A stretch of 49,847 nucleotides of DNA, taken from Aquibacillus rhizosphaerae. GTDB taxonomy: Bacteria; Bacillota; Bacilli; Bacillales; Amphibacillaceae. The stretch spans positions 1 to 49,847 of the forward strand of contig NZ_JASTZU010000059.1 in assembly GCF_030282825.1 (NCBI RefSeq), written 5' to 3'. This document shows positions 33,429-42,286 of the stretch, in pieces. Both the position numbers and the translations under genes were made by a program. A model generated the notes under the pieces. That model ran no database searches, had not been told where the DNA came from, and saw only the letters and a list, made by a program, of their open reading frames with translations. How positions within the stretch are numbered: position 1 is the stretch's first letter; the number at the start of each line of letters is the position of its first letter.

Positions 33429-34427
33429 TTATTCACTAATAACCTCTTCAGCAATTTGTGAATTTACCAAATCATCATATGGTATATCTTCAGGCAGCTC
33501 ACCAGATTCATCCATAATGTTCTTAAGGTTATTCCATTCTTCTTCATCAAGAATTGGATTTTCAGCAAAAGAGAGTTGTGATTTATAACGATCAACGGAG
33601 GACTCTAATAGTTCTAAATCAGTATCCTCAAAATAAGGTTGAACAATTTCCGCAATTTCTTCTGCAGAGTTATTTTTTACAAATTGTTGTGCTTTATAGA
33701 CGGCTTTGGTGAATTTCTTAGCAGTTTCTTCGTTTTCATCTAAATAACTTTGTTTAGCCATAAAGACTGTGTAAGGAACTTTCCCAGATTCTTCACCAAA
33801 AGAAGCTACAATATGACCTGCGCCATCTTTTACAAACTGACTCGCAGTTGGTTCAAATAATTGCACATAGTCACCTGTGCCAGAACTAAACGAACTAGCA
33901 ATATTAGCGAAATCAATATTTTGTATTAGATTTAAATCATTTTCTGGATCAATTCCTTGTTGTTTTAAAACATATTCACCAACCATTTGTGGCATACCGC
34001 CTTTACGCTGGCCTAAAAAGTCACTGTCTTTTAAATCTTCGAAAGTAAAGTCATCCATCGGTTCTCTAGCTATAAGAAAGGTACCATCTGTCTGTGTTAA
34101 TTGCGCAAAATTAATAACAGGATCCTCAGCGCCACGCGCTTTCACGTATATAGAAGTTTCTGATCCAACGAGACCAATATGAGAGTTATCAGATAGTAGA
34201 GATGTCATCACTTTATCTCCACCTGCAATAGTTTGAAGTTCTACATCGAGACCTTCTTCCTCAAAGAAACCTTGCTCAAGAGCAACATATTGAGGAGCAT
34301 AAAAAATACTACGAGTTACTTCGGCAACTTTTACCTTTGTCATTGAATTATCATCATTTTGTGAACAGGCAGAAAGTAATAAACCTAGACTAATGATGAA
34401 AAATGAAAATAAATATAACTTTCTCAC
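33429..34427 (-). CDS. ytlA: ABC importer substrate-binding lipoprotein, YtlA-like
   Basis: 332 residues (GTG 34427, AAAGGA 9 bp upstream). A lipoprotein signal ends in LLSAC with Cys21. The mature protein is of the NMT1/THI5/SsuA class: RSIFYAPQYVALEQGFFEEEG (split: RSIFYAPQYVALE, QGFFEEEGLDVEL), GGDKVMTSLLSDNSHIGLVG and a C-terminal helical part. Likely substrates are HMP-type pyrimidines or sulphonates. The absence of a TPP riboswitch argues against ordinary thiamin control. B. subtilis has the same genes in the same position near metK. Confidence 0.85.
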   Translation of the reverse strand: MRKLYLFSFFIISLGLLLSACSQNDDNSMTKVKVAEVTRSIFYAPQYVALEQGFFEEEGLDVELQTIAGGDKVMTSLLSDNSHIGLVGSETSIYVKARGAEDPVINFAQLTQTDGTFLIAREPMDDFTFEDLKDSDFLGQRKGGMPQMVGEYVLKQQGIDPENDLNLIQNIDFANIASSFSSGTGDYVQLFEPTASQFVKDGAGHIVASFGEESGKVPYTVFMAKQSYLDENEETAKKFTKAVYKAQQFVKNNSAEEIAEIVQPYFEDTDLELLESSVDRYKSQLSFAENPILDEEEWNNLKNIMDESGELPEDIPYDDLVNSQIAEEVISE

Positions 34428-34431
34428 TTTT

Positions 34432-34481
34432 ACGCATCCTTTCCATTGTGGGGTGTTATCTGATAAATTCAGATTATGCGT
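34432..34481 (-). promoter_or_regulatory. Compact hairpin leader in front of ytlA
   Basis: On the minus-strand RNA ACGCAT and ATGCGT close a loop that contains a second stem, ATCTGA/TCAGAT. The 3' arm of the outer stem lies between the ribosome binding site (AAAGGA) and the GTG start, so folding could hinder initiation. No known riboswitch class was recognised. Confidence 0.45.
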
Positions 34482-34572
34482 AGGACGAAAATGTGTGAAT
34501 GCCTATAGAACAAAAAAGATTGGAATATGTTATCTTAAAGGTAAGAGGAAGACTCAGAAAGAGGTGATTTTG

Positions 34573-34959
34573 TTGGATAAACCGATTATCTTATTTGATG
34601 AGCAATGCTATCTTTGCAGACAAAGTAAACGTATAATTAGTAAAATTGATTGGTTTAACCAGTTTAAGTGGTTGTCCTTGCAACAGTATGAAAGAAATCA
34701 ACAACTAACGAGTGTACAAAAAGATGCCATTAAATCTGAGATGCATTTAATTAAGAAGAATGGTGAAGTATTAGTAGGATTTTTTGCAATTCGCTATATC
34801 TTGCTACATTGTCCATTGACAGCGTTAGCAGGGCTTGTATCTTATGTTCCTAAATCTGATGTTATAGGAAATCCAATGTATCGACTTGTAGCTAGAAACA
34901 GATATCAATTATTTAAAAATAAATGTGATAACGGTGTATGTAGAATCCCTAGCAAATAG
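34573..34959 (+). CDS. DCC-family thiol-disulfide oxidoreductase-like protein (YuxK-type)
   Basis: 128 residues. The DCC motif is in ILFDEQCYLCRQS (D-x-x-C-x-x-C, about residues 8-15). The rest matches the small DUF393 family: FFAIRYILLHCPL, LVSYVPKSDVIGNPMYRLVA, NRYQLF and the end KCDNGVCR. A redox role is presumed from the CxxC, but no substrate is known. The likely start is TTG 34573 with AGAGGTG 7 bp upstream; the frame extends further upstream, but that part overlaps the start of ytlA and is not protein-like. Confidence 0.82.
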   Translation: MDKPIILFDEQCYLCRQSKRIISKIDWFNQFKWLSLQQYERNQQLTSVQKDAIKSEMHLIKKNGEVLVGFFAIRYILLHCPLTALAGLVSYVPKSDVIGNPMYRLVARNRYQLFKNKCDNGVCRIPSK

Positions 34960-35454
34960 GCTTAAAGGAATTGACATTATTCAGTCAATTCGATACGATA
35001 AATTTCAAGCGGATACTGAACCTAATTTATACCACCTTTTTAAAGAATATATTTAAAAAGGTGGTATAAATGTTTTGAATTTCATGCTAGGGCTTTTATC
35101 TACTTTTTAATTAAGAGAGAGTGGTTTCTATTTACAAGCAACTAGTAAATGAATACAATACAGGGTAGGTATTAAAATAAGAAGCTACCACGTAAAGAAA
35201 TTACATATCTTTTGGATGTTATTAATAATTCGAACAATAATAGTAAACACTTTTAAATATATTATTGTATTGAAAACAGTGTTCAACTACATCTAAAATA
35301 GGACATGCTTTTTAATATTAAAGTGTATTTATTCCTTGATAAATTGAATGTCTTCATTCAATAAACCGTACACCCTGTAGAGAAGCTTCTTAAACAAACA
35401 TAATACAGAAAAGCAGTTCCGTATTCTAAGAAACATGAAGGAGGATTTAGCAGA
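34960..35454. other. Intergenic region before metK
   Basis: About 495 bp. It holds the perfect inverted repeat 35024-35070, a smaller perfect hairpin ATTGAATG-TCTT-CATTCAAT (about 35344-35363), and no gene. I specifically looked for an S-box (SAM riboswitch) and did not find one. Confidence 0.55.
35024..35070. repeat. Perfect 20-bp inverted repeat
   Basis: ATTTATACCACCTTTTTAAA (35024-35043) and TTTAAAAAGGTGGTATAAAT (35051-35070) are perfect inverted copies around a 7-nt loop. It lies 64 bp after the DCC gene and could terminate it, but lacks a normal T run. Confidence 0.85.
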
Positions 35455-36657
35455 ATGGCTGCAAATCGTCGATTATTTACCTCAGAGTCTGTAACGGAAG
35501 GACATCCGGATAAAATAAGTGATCAGATCTCTGATGCTATATTAGATGAAATTTTAGAGCATGATCCAAATGCCCGTGTAGCATGTGAAACAACCGTAAC
35601 TACAGGATTGGTACTTGTAGCAGGGGAGATAACAACATCGACTTATGTTGATATACCAAGCATCGTCCGTAAAACAATTAAAGAAATAGGGTATACTCGT
35701 GCAAAGTATGGGTTTGATGCGGAAACTTGTGCTGTGTTAACAGCTATAGATGAGCAATCCCCAGACATTGCTGGTGGGGTAAACCAAGCACTTGAAGCAA
35801 GAGAAGGCACAATGTCCGATGATGAGATCGAAGCAATTGGAGCAGGTGACCAAGGATTAATGTTTGGTTATGCTATTAATGAAACACCTGAATTGATGCC
35901 ATTACCTATTTCTTTAGCTCATAAAATCTCCAAGAGATTATCTGACGTTAGAAAAAATCATACACTAGATTATTTACGTCCAGACGGTAAGACGCAGGTT
36001 ACGGTGGAATATGATGAGAATAATAAGCCGCTTCGTGTTGATACAATCGTAATTTCAACGCAGCATCATCCTGAAGTTGAATTAAAACAAATTCAATCAG
36101 ATTTAAAAGAACATGTTATTCGTCCAATTGTTCCTGATCATTTACTTGATGAAAATACGAAATATTTCATTAACCCGACAGGAAGATTTGTAATCGGTGG
36201 CCCACAAGGAGATGCTGGTTTAACAGGTCGAAAAATTATCGTTGACACTTATGGTGGTTATGCTCGTCATGGCGGTGGAGCATTTAGTGGAAAAGATGCA
36301 ACCAAAGTAGATCGATCTGCAGCATACGCAGCCCGCTATGTTGCTAAAAACATTGTAGCTGCTGGTTTAGCTGAAGCATGTGAAGTTCAGTTAGCATACG
36401 CTATTGGTGTTGCTGAACCTGTGTCTATTTCGATAAACACATTTGAAAATACACAAGTAAGTGAAGAAAAGCTAGTCGCTGCAGTTCGTTCAATTTTTGA
36501 TTTAAGACCTGCAGGTATTATTAAGATGCTCGATTTAAGAAGACCTATCTATAGAGATACTGCAGCGTATGGCCACTTTGGGAGAACAGATATTGAGTTC
36601 CCGTGGGAAAAAACAGATAAAGTGGAAAATTTACGAGACTACATTAAAAATAACTAA
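35455..36657 (+). CDS. metK: S-adenosylmethionine synthetase
   Basis: 400 residues, full length. It makes SAM from methionine and [23 protein letters not shown] is split here as [13 protein letters not shown] and [10 protein letters not shown]; also visible are [12 protein letters not shown] (methionine loop), [20 protein letters not shown] and [23 protein letters not shown] 35455 follows GGAGGA. In many bacilli metK is controlled by an S-box; none is seen here. Confidence 0.98.
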   Translation: MAANRRLFTSESVTEGHPDKISDQISDAILDEILEHDPNARVACETTVTTGLVLVAGEITTSTYVDIPSIVRKTIKEIGYTRAKYGFDAETCAVLTAIDEQSPDIAGGVNQALEAREGTMSDDEIEAIGAGDQGLMFGYAINETPELMPLPISLAHKISKRLSDVRKNHTLDYLRPDGKTQVTVEYDENNKPLRVDTIVISTQHHPEVELKQIQSDLKEHVIRPIVPDHLLDENTKYFINPTGRFVIGGPQGDAGLTGRKIIVDTYGGYARHGGGAFSGKDATKVDRSAAYAARYVAKNIVAAGLAEACEVQLAYAIGVAEPVSISINTFENTQVSEEKLVAAVRSIFDLRPAGIIKMLDLRRPIYRDTAAYGHFGRTDIEFPWEKTDKVENLRDYIKNN

Positions 36658-36664
36658 TTATTCT

Positions 36665-36701
36665 AAAAAGAATCAAGTGTAATCCACGCTTGATTCTTTT
36701 T
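36665..36701 (+). terminator. Terminator after metK
   Basis: AAAAAGAATCAAGTGT pairs with ACGCTTGATTCTTTTT, followed by TC-rich sequence. Confidence 0.88.
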
Positions 36702-36905
36702 CTAATACAATAAGAAAACGTATAAATTACTACGTTGTTTAAAGCAAGTGGGACTACTGGCCTGAGTTTTAATTGCTCTAGGGTGCGTTTTTTGTTAATG
36801 AAAAATACGTATAAGCTAACAATAAATTCTAATTTCTGATATGTTGATTGGATTTGTTTTGTGATATACTCATTATCATGTTGAATAGAAAGAGAGGTAT
36901 GCGCT

Positions 36906-38807
36906 ATGTGTGGTTTTATAGGAATGATTAGAAATCATCCACAAACACTTGAACAAGATAAGCAAGATTTATTTCAACAACGCAACAATGTTATTACGCA
37001 CAGAGGACCAGATGATGAAGGATATTTCCATGATGAGTTTGTATCATTTGGCTTTAGAAGATTAAGCATTATAGATATTGATAGTGGTCATCAGCCTTTT
37101 AGTTATGATGATGAAAACTATTGGATGATATTTAATGGAGAAATATATAACTATGTAGAGTTGAGAGAACAATTAATTGATAAAGGCTACACGTTTGAGA
37201 CTGAGTCTGATACAGAAGTTATTATTGCTATGTTTAAGGAACATAAAGAAGATACGTTTAAATACTTGCGAGGTATGTTCGCTGTACTTATTTGGGATAA
37301 ACAAGAGCAAGTGCTATATGGCGTAAGAGATCCATTTGGCATTAAACCTTTGTTCTATAAGGACTCAGAAGAAGGTACGTACTTTGCTTCTGAGAAAAAA
37401 AGTCTTACTATCAATGAAGAAGAAAAGGTAAATACAGAGGCATTACAACAATATTTAAGTTTTCAATTTGCTCCTGAACCATTAACTTTGACTGAAGGTA
37501 TTAAAAAAGTTGAACCAGGTCATTTTTTTGTTAAAAAGCCTGGAGAATCAATTACATTTCACCGTTATTGGCACGCGAAGTTCAACCCAATATTGATGGA
37601 AAAACCCGCTTGGATAAAAAGAATTCAGGATGTAATGTATGATTCGGTAAATGTTCATATGCGCAGTGATGTGCCTGTTGGGTCATTTTTATCAGGTGGA
37701 ATCGATTCAACACTTATTGTAGCAATTGCAAAAGAATTCAACCCGAACCTTAAGACATTTTCCGTTGGTTTTGAACGTGATGGGTATTCTGAAGTGGACG
37801 TTGCAAAGGAAACTGCTGATAAGCTTAACGTTGAAAATATTTCCTATATGATTACTGCAGAAGAATATGTGCAAAAGCTTCCTAAAATAATGTGGCATAT
37901 GGATGATCCATTGGCAGATCCGGCTTGTGTACCATTATATTTTGTGGCTAGAGAGGCAAATAAGCATGTAACAGTAGTTTTATCTGGAGAGGGATCGGAT
38001 GAATTATTTGGAGGATATAATATATATCGTGAACCCGAATCGTTAAAAGTTTTTCAATCTATCCCTACGCCAGCTAAAGGATTGTTATCACGTGTAGCAG
38101 CGGTCCTACCAGAAGGTGTCAGGGGTAAGAGTTTTCTAGAGCGTGGGACAACCCCGTTAAAGGATCGTTATATAGGTAATGCAAAAATGTTTGAAGATAT
38201 TGAGAAAAAACAATTACTAAAAACATATAATCCAAACTTAACATACCAACAAATTACAGAGCCTTTGTATGCGAATGTCGAGGGAAACCATCCTGTTAAC
38301 CAGATGCAATACATCGATATTCATACATGGATGCGTGGAGATATTTTACTGAAAGCAGACAAAATGACAATGGCTAACTCTTTGGAATTACGTGTTCCAT
38401 TTTTAGATAAAGAAGTATTCCGTGTGGCTAGTGAAATTCCGGTAAATCTTAAGATTGCAAATGGAACAACGAAAAGCATACTGCGAGAAGCTTCAAGAGG
38501 AATTGTTCCAGACCATGTTCTTGATCGTAAAAAATTAGGGTTTCCGGTTCCAATTAGGCATTGGTTGAAAAATGAGTTAAACGATTGGGCTAAAACATTA
38601 ATTAAGGAAAGTGAAACAGATCATTTACTTTATAAAGATTATATTTCTCAACTACTAGAAGCTCATTGTCAGGGTAAAGGTGATTATAGTAGAAAGATTT
38701 GGACGGTATTAATGTTCATGCTGTGGCATCAAATTTATGTTGAAAAAAAATTCTCATTTGATGAGTTAAGAAATGAAGATAAAACAAAAAGCAAGCTTAC
38801 GGTGTAA
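36906..38807 (+). CDS. asnB: Asparagine synthetase, glutamine-hydrolysing
   Basis: 633 residues. The glutaminase domain starts with the catalytic Cys2 (MCGFIGMI), followed by RGPDDEG, FNGEIYNYVELR and ESDTEVI. The synthetase domain has the PP-loop SFLSGGIDSTLI and VVLSGEGSDELFGGY. It converts aspartate, glutamine and ATP to asparagine. ATG 36906 is preceded by AGAGAGGT. Position after metK agrees with B. subtilis asnB. Its end overlaps the convergent C39-like gene by 11 bp. Confidence 0.96.
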   Translation: MCGFIGMIRNHPQTLEQDKQDLFQQRNNVITHRGPDDEGYFHDEFVSFGFRRLSIIDIDSGHQPFSYDDENYWMIFNGEIYNYVELREQLIDKGYTFETESDTEVIIAMFKEHKEDTFKYLRGMFAVLIWDKQEQVLYGVRDPFGIKPLFYKDSEEGTYFASEKKSLTINEEEKVNTEALQQYLSFQFAPEPLTLTEGIKKVEPGHFFVKKPGESITFHRYWHAKFNPILMEKPAWIKRIQDVMYDSVNVHMRSDVPVGSFLSGGIDSTLIVAIAKEFNPNLKTFSVGFERDGYSEVDVAKETADKLNVENISYMITAEEYVQKLPKIMWHMDDPLADPACVPLYFVAREANKHVTVVLSGEGSDELFGGYNIYREPESLKVFQSIPTPAKGLLSRVAAVLPEGVRGKSFLERGTTPLKDRYIGNAKMFEDIEKKQLLKTYNPNLTYQQITEPLYANVEGNHPVNQMQYIDIHTWMRGDILLKADKMTMANSLELRVPFLDKEVFRVASEIPVNLKIANGTTKSILREASRGIVPDHVLDRKKLGFPVPIRHWLKNELNDWAKTLIKESETDHLLYKDYISQLLEAHCQGKGDYSRKIWTVLMFMLWHQIYVEKKFSFDELRNEDKTKSKLTV

Positions 38808-39681
38808 CAACCGTAATTGCTTGCTTTCCCATTTGCACCCAAGCTTCTTTGAAGTTTTCTATGGGTGCTTTTCTAGTTTCTGCTTTTATTGGATCATTAA
38901 AGTAAATAAATTCATCATCGTAACCAGTTACTAGTACAGAATGCTCCTTCATTGTAATCCGTATCGGACCATCATCCGTTTGCCATGTCTCAAAGAACTT
39001 ATCCTCTAACTTTTTATAAGTTGAGTTAGTAATCACCCAAACCGGTCTGTCTTGGTTTATGTGATTTAAAATTTCATAAAAAGAACCTCCACTAAAATCC
39101 ACAACGCGTTCTCCTAGGTATTTTTTTGCAAGGTCAGCTATAGGCTCGTGGTAGACACCTAGTCCTGGTTTAGAAAAAGAATACATATCTCCGACAAAAC
39201 CTTTAGAAGGATTACCAAAATAAATCCCTGATTCTGTCTTTTTATATGGAGTTGTATCTTTTTTAACCTGTTCAGCTAATTCCATCTTAGATACATCTAT
39301 ATCATAGAATTGCAATAGCATCGCTAGGCTTGTTACTTCACAACCCCTTGGAAGTTCTGGGTGCTGTCCGATAATCGGTGCATCAATCTGAACTTGGTCT
39401 CGTAGTTGAATTTGTTCGATTAGAGGAAAAACTGGCTCTAATTCAGGAGCAGGTAAAGTTGTAGCGATTACTTGTGATTCTCTGCTATTTATAAGAAACC
39501 ATTCATATATTTCTGTTTTAAAAGTATTTAGCAGAATACCAGAAACTATCATTGTACAAACTCCAAATAGTATGGCATATGTTTTAATTGCTTGTTTAAC
39601 AATATACTTCGTTGGCCTTTTTGCCAAATAGGATAGAAGTAGTGTCATCATCAAACTGAAAAAAAGTAAAAACTGAAACAT
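38797..39681 (-). CDS. Membrane-anchored C39-like cysteine peptidase family protein
   Basis: 294 residues. Two N-terminal membrane segments (about 2-18 and 31-50) are followed by a papain-like C39_2 domain from about residue 98: catalytic Cys in PRGCEVTSLAMLL, His in EHSVLVTGYDDE, and Asp in FNDPI, plus GNPSKGFVGDMYSF. The domain probably faces outside. It resembles the YvpB group, whose substrate is not known; bacteriocin maturation is not suggested, as no ABC exporter is fused or adjacent. ATG 39681 follows GGAGGTG. Confidence 0.82.
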   Translation of the reverse strand: MFQFLLFFSLMMTLLLSYLAKRPTKYIVKQAIKTYAILFGVCTMIVSGILLNTFKTEIYEWFLINSRESQVIATTLPAPELEPVFPLIEQIQLRDQVQIDAPIIGQHPELPRGCEVTSLAMLLQFYDIDVSKMELAEQVKKDTTPYKKTESGIYFGNPSKGFVGDMYSFSKPGLGVYHEPIADLAKKYLGERVVDFSGGSFYEILNHINQDRPVWVITNSTYKKLEDKFFETWQTDDGPIRITMKEHSVLVTGYDDEFIYFNDPIKAETRKAPIENFKEAWVQMGKQAITVVTP

Positions 39682-39788
39682 GATGGCACCTCCTTGATTT
39701 TAGGATATCGCATTTCGACAAAAAAATCACAAAAAGTTAAACATCAACCAAGAAATATTGAATCTTTTGAAATTCGAGTCACTATTTA

Positions 39789-40313
39789 CTAATCACTAAA
39801 TTTTTCAACTTCATGTTTATAATATTGTCCTTTGTCGACATAAGACTGTTTGATTCGTTCCATCTCTTCTATATCTTTATCGGTTAGATTTCGAACTACT
39901 TTAGCTGGTCGACCAAAAGCTAATGTTTTTGGAGGTATTTTCTTACCAGGTGGAACTAAGCTTCCTGCACCAATGAACGCCTGTTCACCAATTTCTGCTC
40001 CATCCAATATAATTGATCCCATTCCAACCAAAGCTTTTTTTCTAATAATGGAGGAGTGGAGTGTTACTTGATGACCAATCGTTACTTCATCTTCTATTAT
40101 TAGGGGCATATTTGGACTTTGGTGAAGTAAACAAAGATCTTGTACATTGGCTTTCTTACCAATATGTACAGGTGCTACGTCTCCTCTTATTACAGTTTTA
40201 AACCATATACTTGCCAATTCGTCTATAGTTACATCGCCAGTAATTACTACATCTTCAGAAATATATGCCGTATCATGAATGACGGGAATTTTCCCTTTAT
40301 ATTCATAAAGCAT
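39789..40313 (-). CDS. ytoA: Gamma-carbonic-anhydrase-like hexapeptide protein, YtoA
   Basis: 174 residues of the left-handed beta-helix type. Hexapeptide repeats run from about residue 15 to 125 (AYISEDVVITGDVTI, SIWFKTVIRGDVAPVHIG, GAEIGEQAFIGAGSLVPPG). The zinc-type histidines are in LCLLHQS and GHQVTLHS. It belongs to the YrdA/gamma-CA group; true carbonic anhydrase activity is not certain. ATG 40313 has GAGGAGGA upstream. It lies between asnB and ytpB as in B. subtilis. Confidence 0.88.
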   Translation of the reverse strand: MLYEYKGKIPVIHDTAYISEDVVITGDVTIDELASIWFKTVIRGDVAPVHIGKKANVQDLCLLHQSPNMPLIIEDEVTIGHQVTLHSSIIRKKALVGMGSIILDGAEIGEQAFIGAGSLVPPGKKIPPKTLAFGRPAKVVRNLTDKDIEEMERIKQSYVDKGQYYKHEVEKFSD

Positions 40314-40407
40314 TTGAATCCTCCTCTATTTTTGATGATATAATAAATATTAACATAGACTAAAAACGGATAAGAAGTTTTACCTTTTAAGAAACGAGGG
40401 AAATGAT

Positions 40408-41475
40408 TTGCAAAATACGATTCCAAAAACAGCCCCATTTTTATTGAGTCTGGTCTACAGGAAGGTTTTTCCACAAGTAAGTAAAGAATTGAATTATTGG
40501 AAAAAAAGAGCTAATAGTATTCCTAATGATGAGTTAAGAGAACAGGCTTTAGCAAGTATTCAGTCAAAAAGATTCCACTGTCAAGGTGGGGGTGTATATA
40601 GTATCTTAGCGGGTCATCGCTGGCAAGAAGCAATAAAATTTATTGTTGCATATCAGACGATTAGTGATTATCTAGATAACTTATGTGATCGTAGTACCTC
40701 TTTAGATCCTAGGGATTTTCGTATGTTGCACCAATCTATGGAAGATGCTCTATTACCTGAAAATGAGTTAAAAAACTATTATACGTATAGAAAAGAGCAA
40801 AATGATGGCGAGTATTTGTCTGATCTAGTAAGAACGTGCCAAACGTGTTTACGACAAATAGAAGATTACAACCTTATAAAAAAGTATAATCTACATTTAG
40901 AGCAGCTATACAGCGATTTACAAGTACATAAACATGTGAAAGAGGAAGAACGTATTCCGAGGTTAGAAAAATGGCACCTACGATATAAGGATAAATACCC
41001 TACACTTGATTGGTATGAATTTTCAGCATCAAGTGGATCAACGCTTGGTATTTTTTGTTTAGTATCCTACGCGCTTGGTCAACAGATGAATGAAGACTTA
41101 GCAGAGAAAGTTTGTGTTAGCTATTTTCCTTACATGCAGGGACTTCATATATTACTGGATTATTATATTGATCAACAGGAGGACTTAATTGAAGGAGATT
41201 TGAACTTTTGTAGCTATTATAAAGATAAAGATCATTTAAAGAAAAGGTTCTTGTTTTTTATTGATAAAACAAATGAAAATATTCAAATACTGCCACATCG
41301 TCATTTTCACGAAATGGTACATAGTGGGTTAGTGGGGCTATATTTAGCTGACCCAAAAGTGAAGAAATTAGAAAATGGCAGAGAAATAACAAAAACATTA
41401 TTACAAGCAAGTGGAATGCGATCAACATTTTTTTATTTTAATGTGAGACTTTATAACAAACTTAAAAAAAGGTAA
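40408..41475 (+). CDS. ytpB: Tetraprenyl-beta-curcumene synthase family protein, YtpB
   Basis: 355 residues of the DUF2600 family. TTG 40408 is the likely start (GAGGG 7 bp upstream). The Asp-rich segment YLDNLCDRSTSLDPRDFRML is typical, as are GGGVYSILAG and FSASSGSTLGIF. B. subtilis YtpB turns heptaprenyl diphosphate into tetraprenyl-beta-curcumene, a precursor of C35 sesquarterpenes in spores. The same C35 diphosphate is the usual MenA substrate, so this gene and the men locus draw on one pool. Confidence 0.88.
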   Translation: MQNTIPKTAPFLLSLVYRKVFPQVSKELNYWKKRANSIPNDELREQALASIQSKRFHCQGGGVYSILAGHRWQEAIKFIVAYQTISDYLDNLCDRSTSLDPRDFRMLHQSMEDALLPENELKNYYTYRKEQNDGEYLSDLVRTCQTCLRQIEDYNLIKKYNLHLEQLYSDLQVHKHVKEEERIPRLEKWHLRYKDKYPTLDWYEFSASSGSTLGIFCLVSYALGQQMNEDLAEKVCVSYFPYMQGLHILLDYYIDQQEDLIEGDLNFCSYYKDKDHLKKRFLFFIDKTNENIQILPHRHFHEMVHSGLVGLYLADPKVKKLENGREITKTLLQASGMRSTFFYFNVRLYNKLKKR

Positions 41476-41480
41476 TAGTA

Positions 41481-41510
41481 AAAAACTCCTGCGACATGTA
41501 GGAGTTTTAG
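41481..41510 (+). terminator. Terminator after ytpB
   Basis: AAAAACTCCT and AGGAGTTTTA form a stem around a GC-containing loop, followed by TTTA. Confidence 0.82.
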
Positions 41511-41713
41511 TTTATTTCGGAAATTATTAAATTTAGTTGCAGTATAACTTTATTATCTTGAACAGTCACATTAGGCTTTAGGTGGCTCCTCCCCAAGTTT
41601 TAAAAGGGGATAGGGTGCGCACAACCGTAAAAGATTCGTAATTGCCCTAAGGTTTAGCTGCAAAGAAAAATTTACATCTCAGAAACAAGTGAATTGTGCC
41701 CACGCACTTTTGT

Positions 41714-42286
41714 TTATACGTACTTTTTTTCGATTGCGAGTATAAATGGTGGGCTGTTTCTTTGGTTAATAAAACCATATTGTAATACATTAAACTGTTT
41801 CTGTTCGTACTTTTTCAAGTGTTCTAATAAAGCATCTCTTTCTACTTCACCACCCGGATGACCATGATACACTACTAAGATAATTAACCCACCTGACTTT
41901 ATGTACTCGGATAGAGTGTCTATCGCTTTTATTGTACTAGTAGAGGTAGTAATAACCTTTTTATCACTTCCTGGTAAATAGCCGAGGTTGAAAATGGCTC
42001 CACCAATCTTCCCATGTAGTTCTTGTTCTACGTATTTAGCAAGATGTTGATGGTCGTCTTGAATGAGTCTGACATTGTTTATGCCTTCAGTTACTAGTAG
42101 TGTTCTTGTGTTGTTGATTGCTTGGGATTGAATATCAAAAGCAAGGACGCTTCCACTTTCTCCAACAAGCTTGCTTAAGATTAAAGTATCTTTCCCGTTT
42201 CCACAAGTTCCATCTACCACTGTTTCACCTGGTTCAATAGTTGCGGCCATTAATTCGTGTGCATATGATATTATTCGTTTTAACAT
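41714..42286 (-). CDS. mnmM: tRNA wobble-uridine methyltransferase MnmM (YtqB)
   Basis: 190 residues, class I SAM methyltransferase: motif I VVDGTCGNGKDTLIL, then VLAFDIQSQAI, and the family-typical NLGYLPGSDK and VVYHGHPGGEVE. MnmM (YtqB) converts nm5s2U to mnm5s2U at tRNA position 34 in Gram-positive bacteria that lack the E. coli MnmC methyltransferase domain. Its start overlaps the end of mnmL by 7 bp, so the two steps of the pathway are coupled. Confidence 0.9.
   Translation of the reverse strand: MLKRIISYAHELMAATIEPGETVVDGTCGNGKDTLILSKLVGESGSVLAFDIQSQAINNTRTLLVTEGINNVRLIQDDHQHLAKYVEQELHGKIGGAIFNLGYLPGSDKKVITTSTSTIKAIDTLSEYIKSGGLIILVVYHGHPGGEVERDALLEHLKKYEQKQFNVLQYGFINQRNSPPFILAIEKKYV

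Noticed and set aside
34428-34560. TPP riboswitch before ytlA
   Set aside because: The conserved CTGAGA and ACCTGAT parts are absent.
34393-34572. N-terminal extension of the DCC-family protein
   Set aside because: It overlaps the start of ytlA and its hairpin leader, and no ribosome binding site supports the upstream start; the DCC homology begins at the TTG around 34573.
41560-41713. Possible small RNA with hairpin TCCCC...GGGGA after ytpB
   Set aside because: The stem is short, no promoter or terminator of its own is visible, and no known RNA family was recognised.
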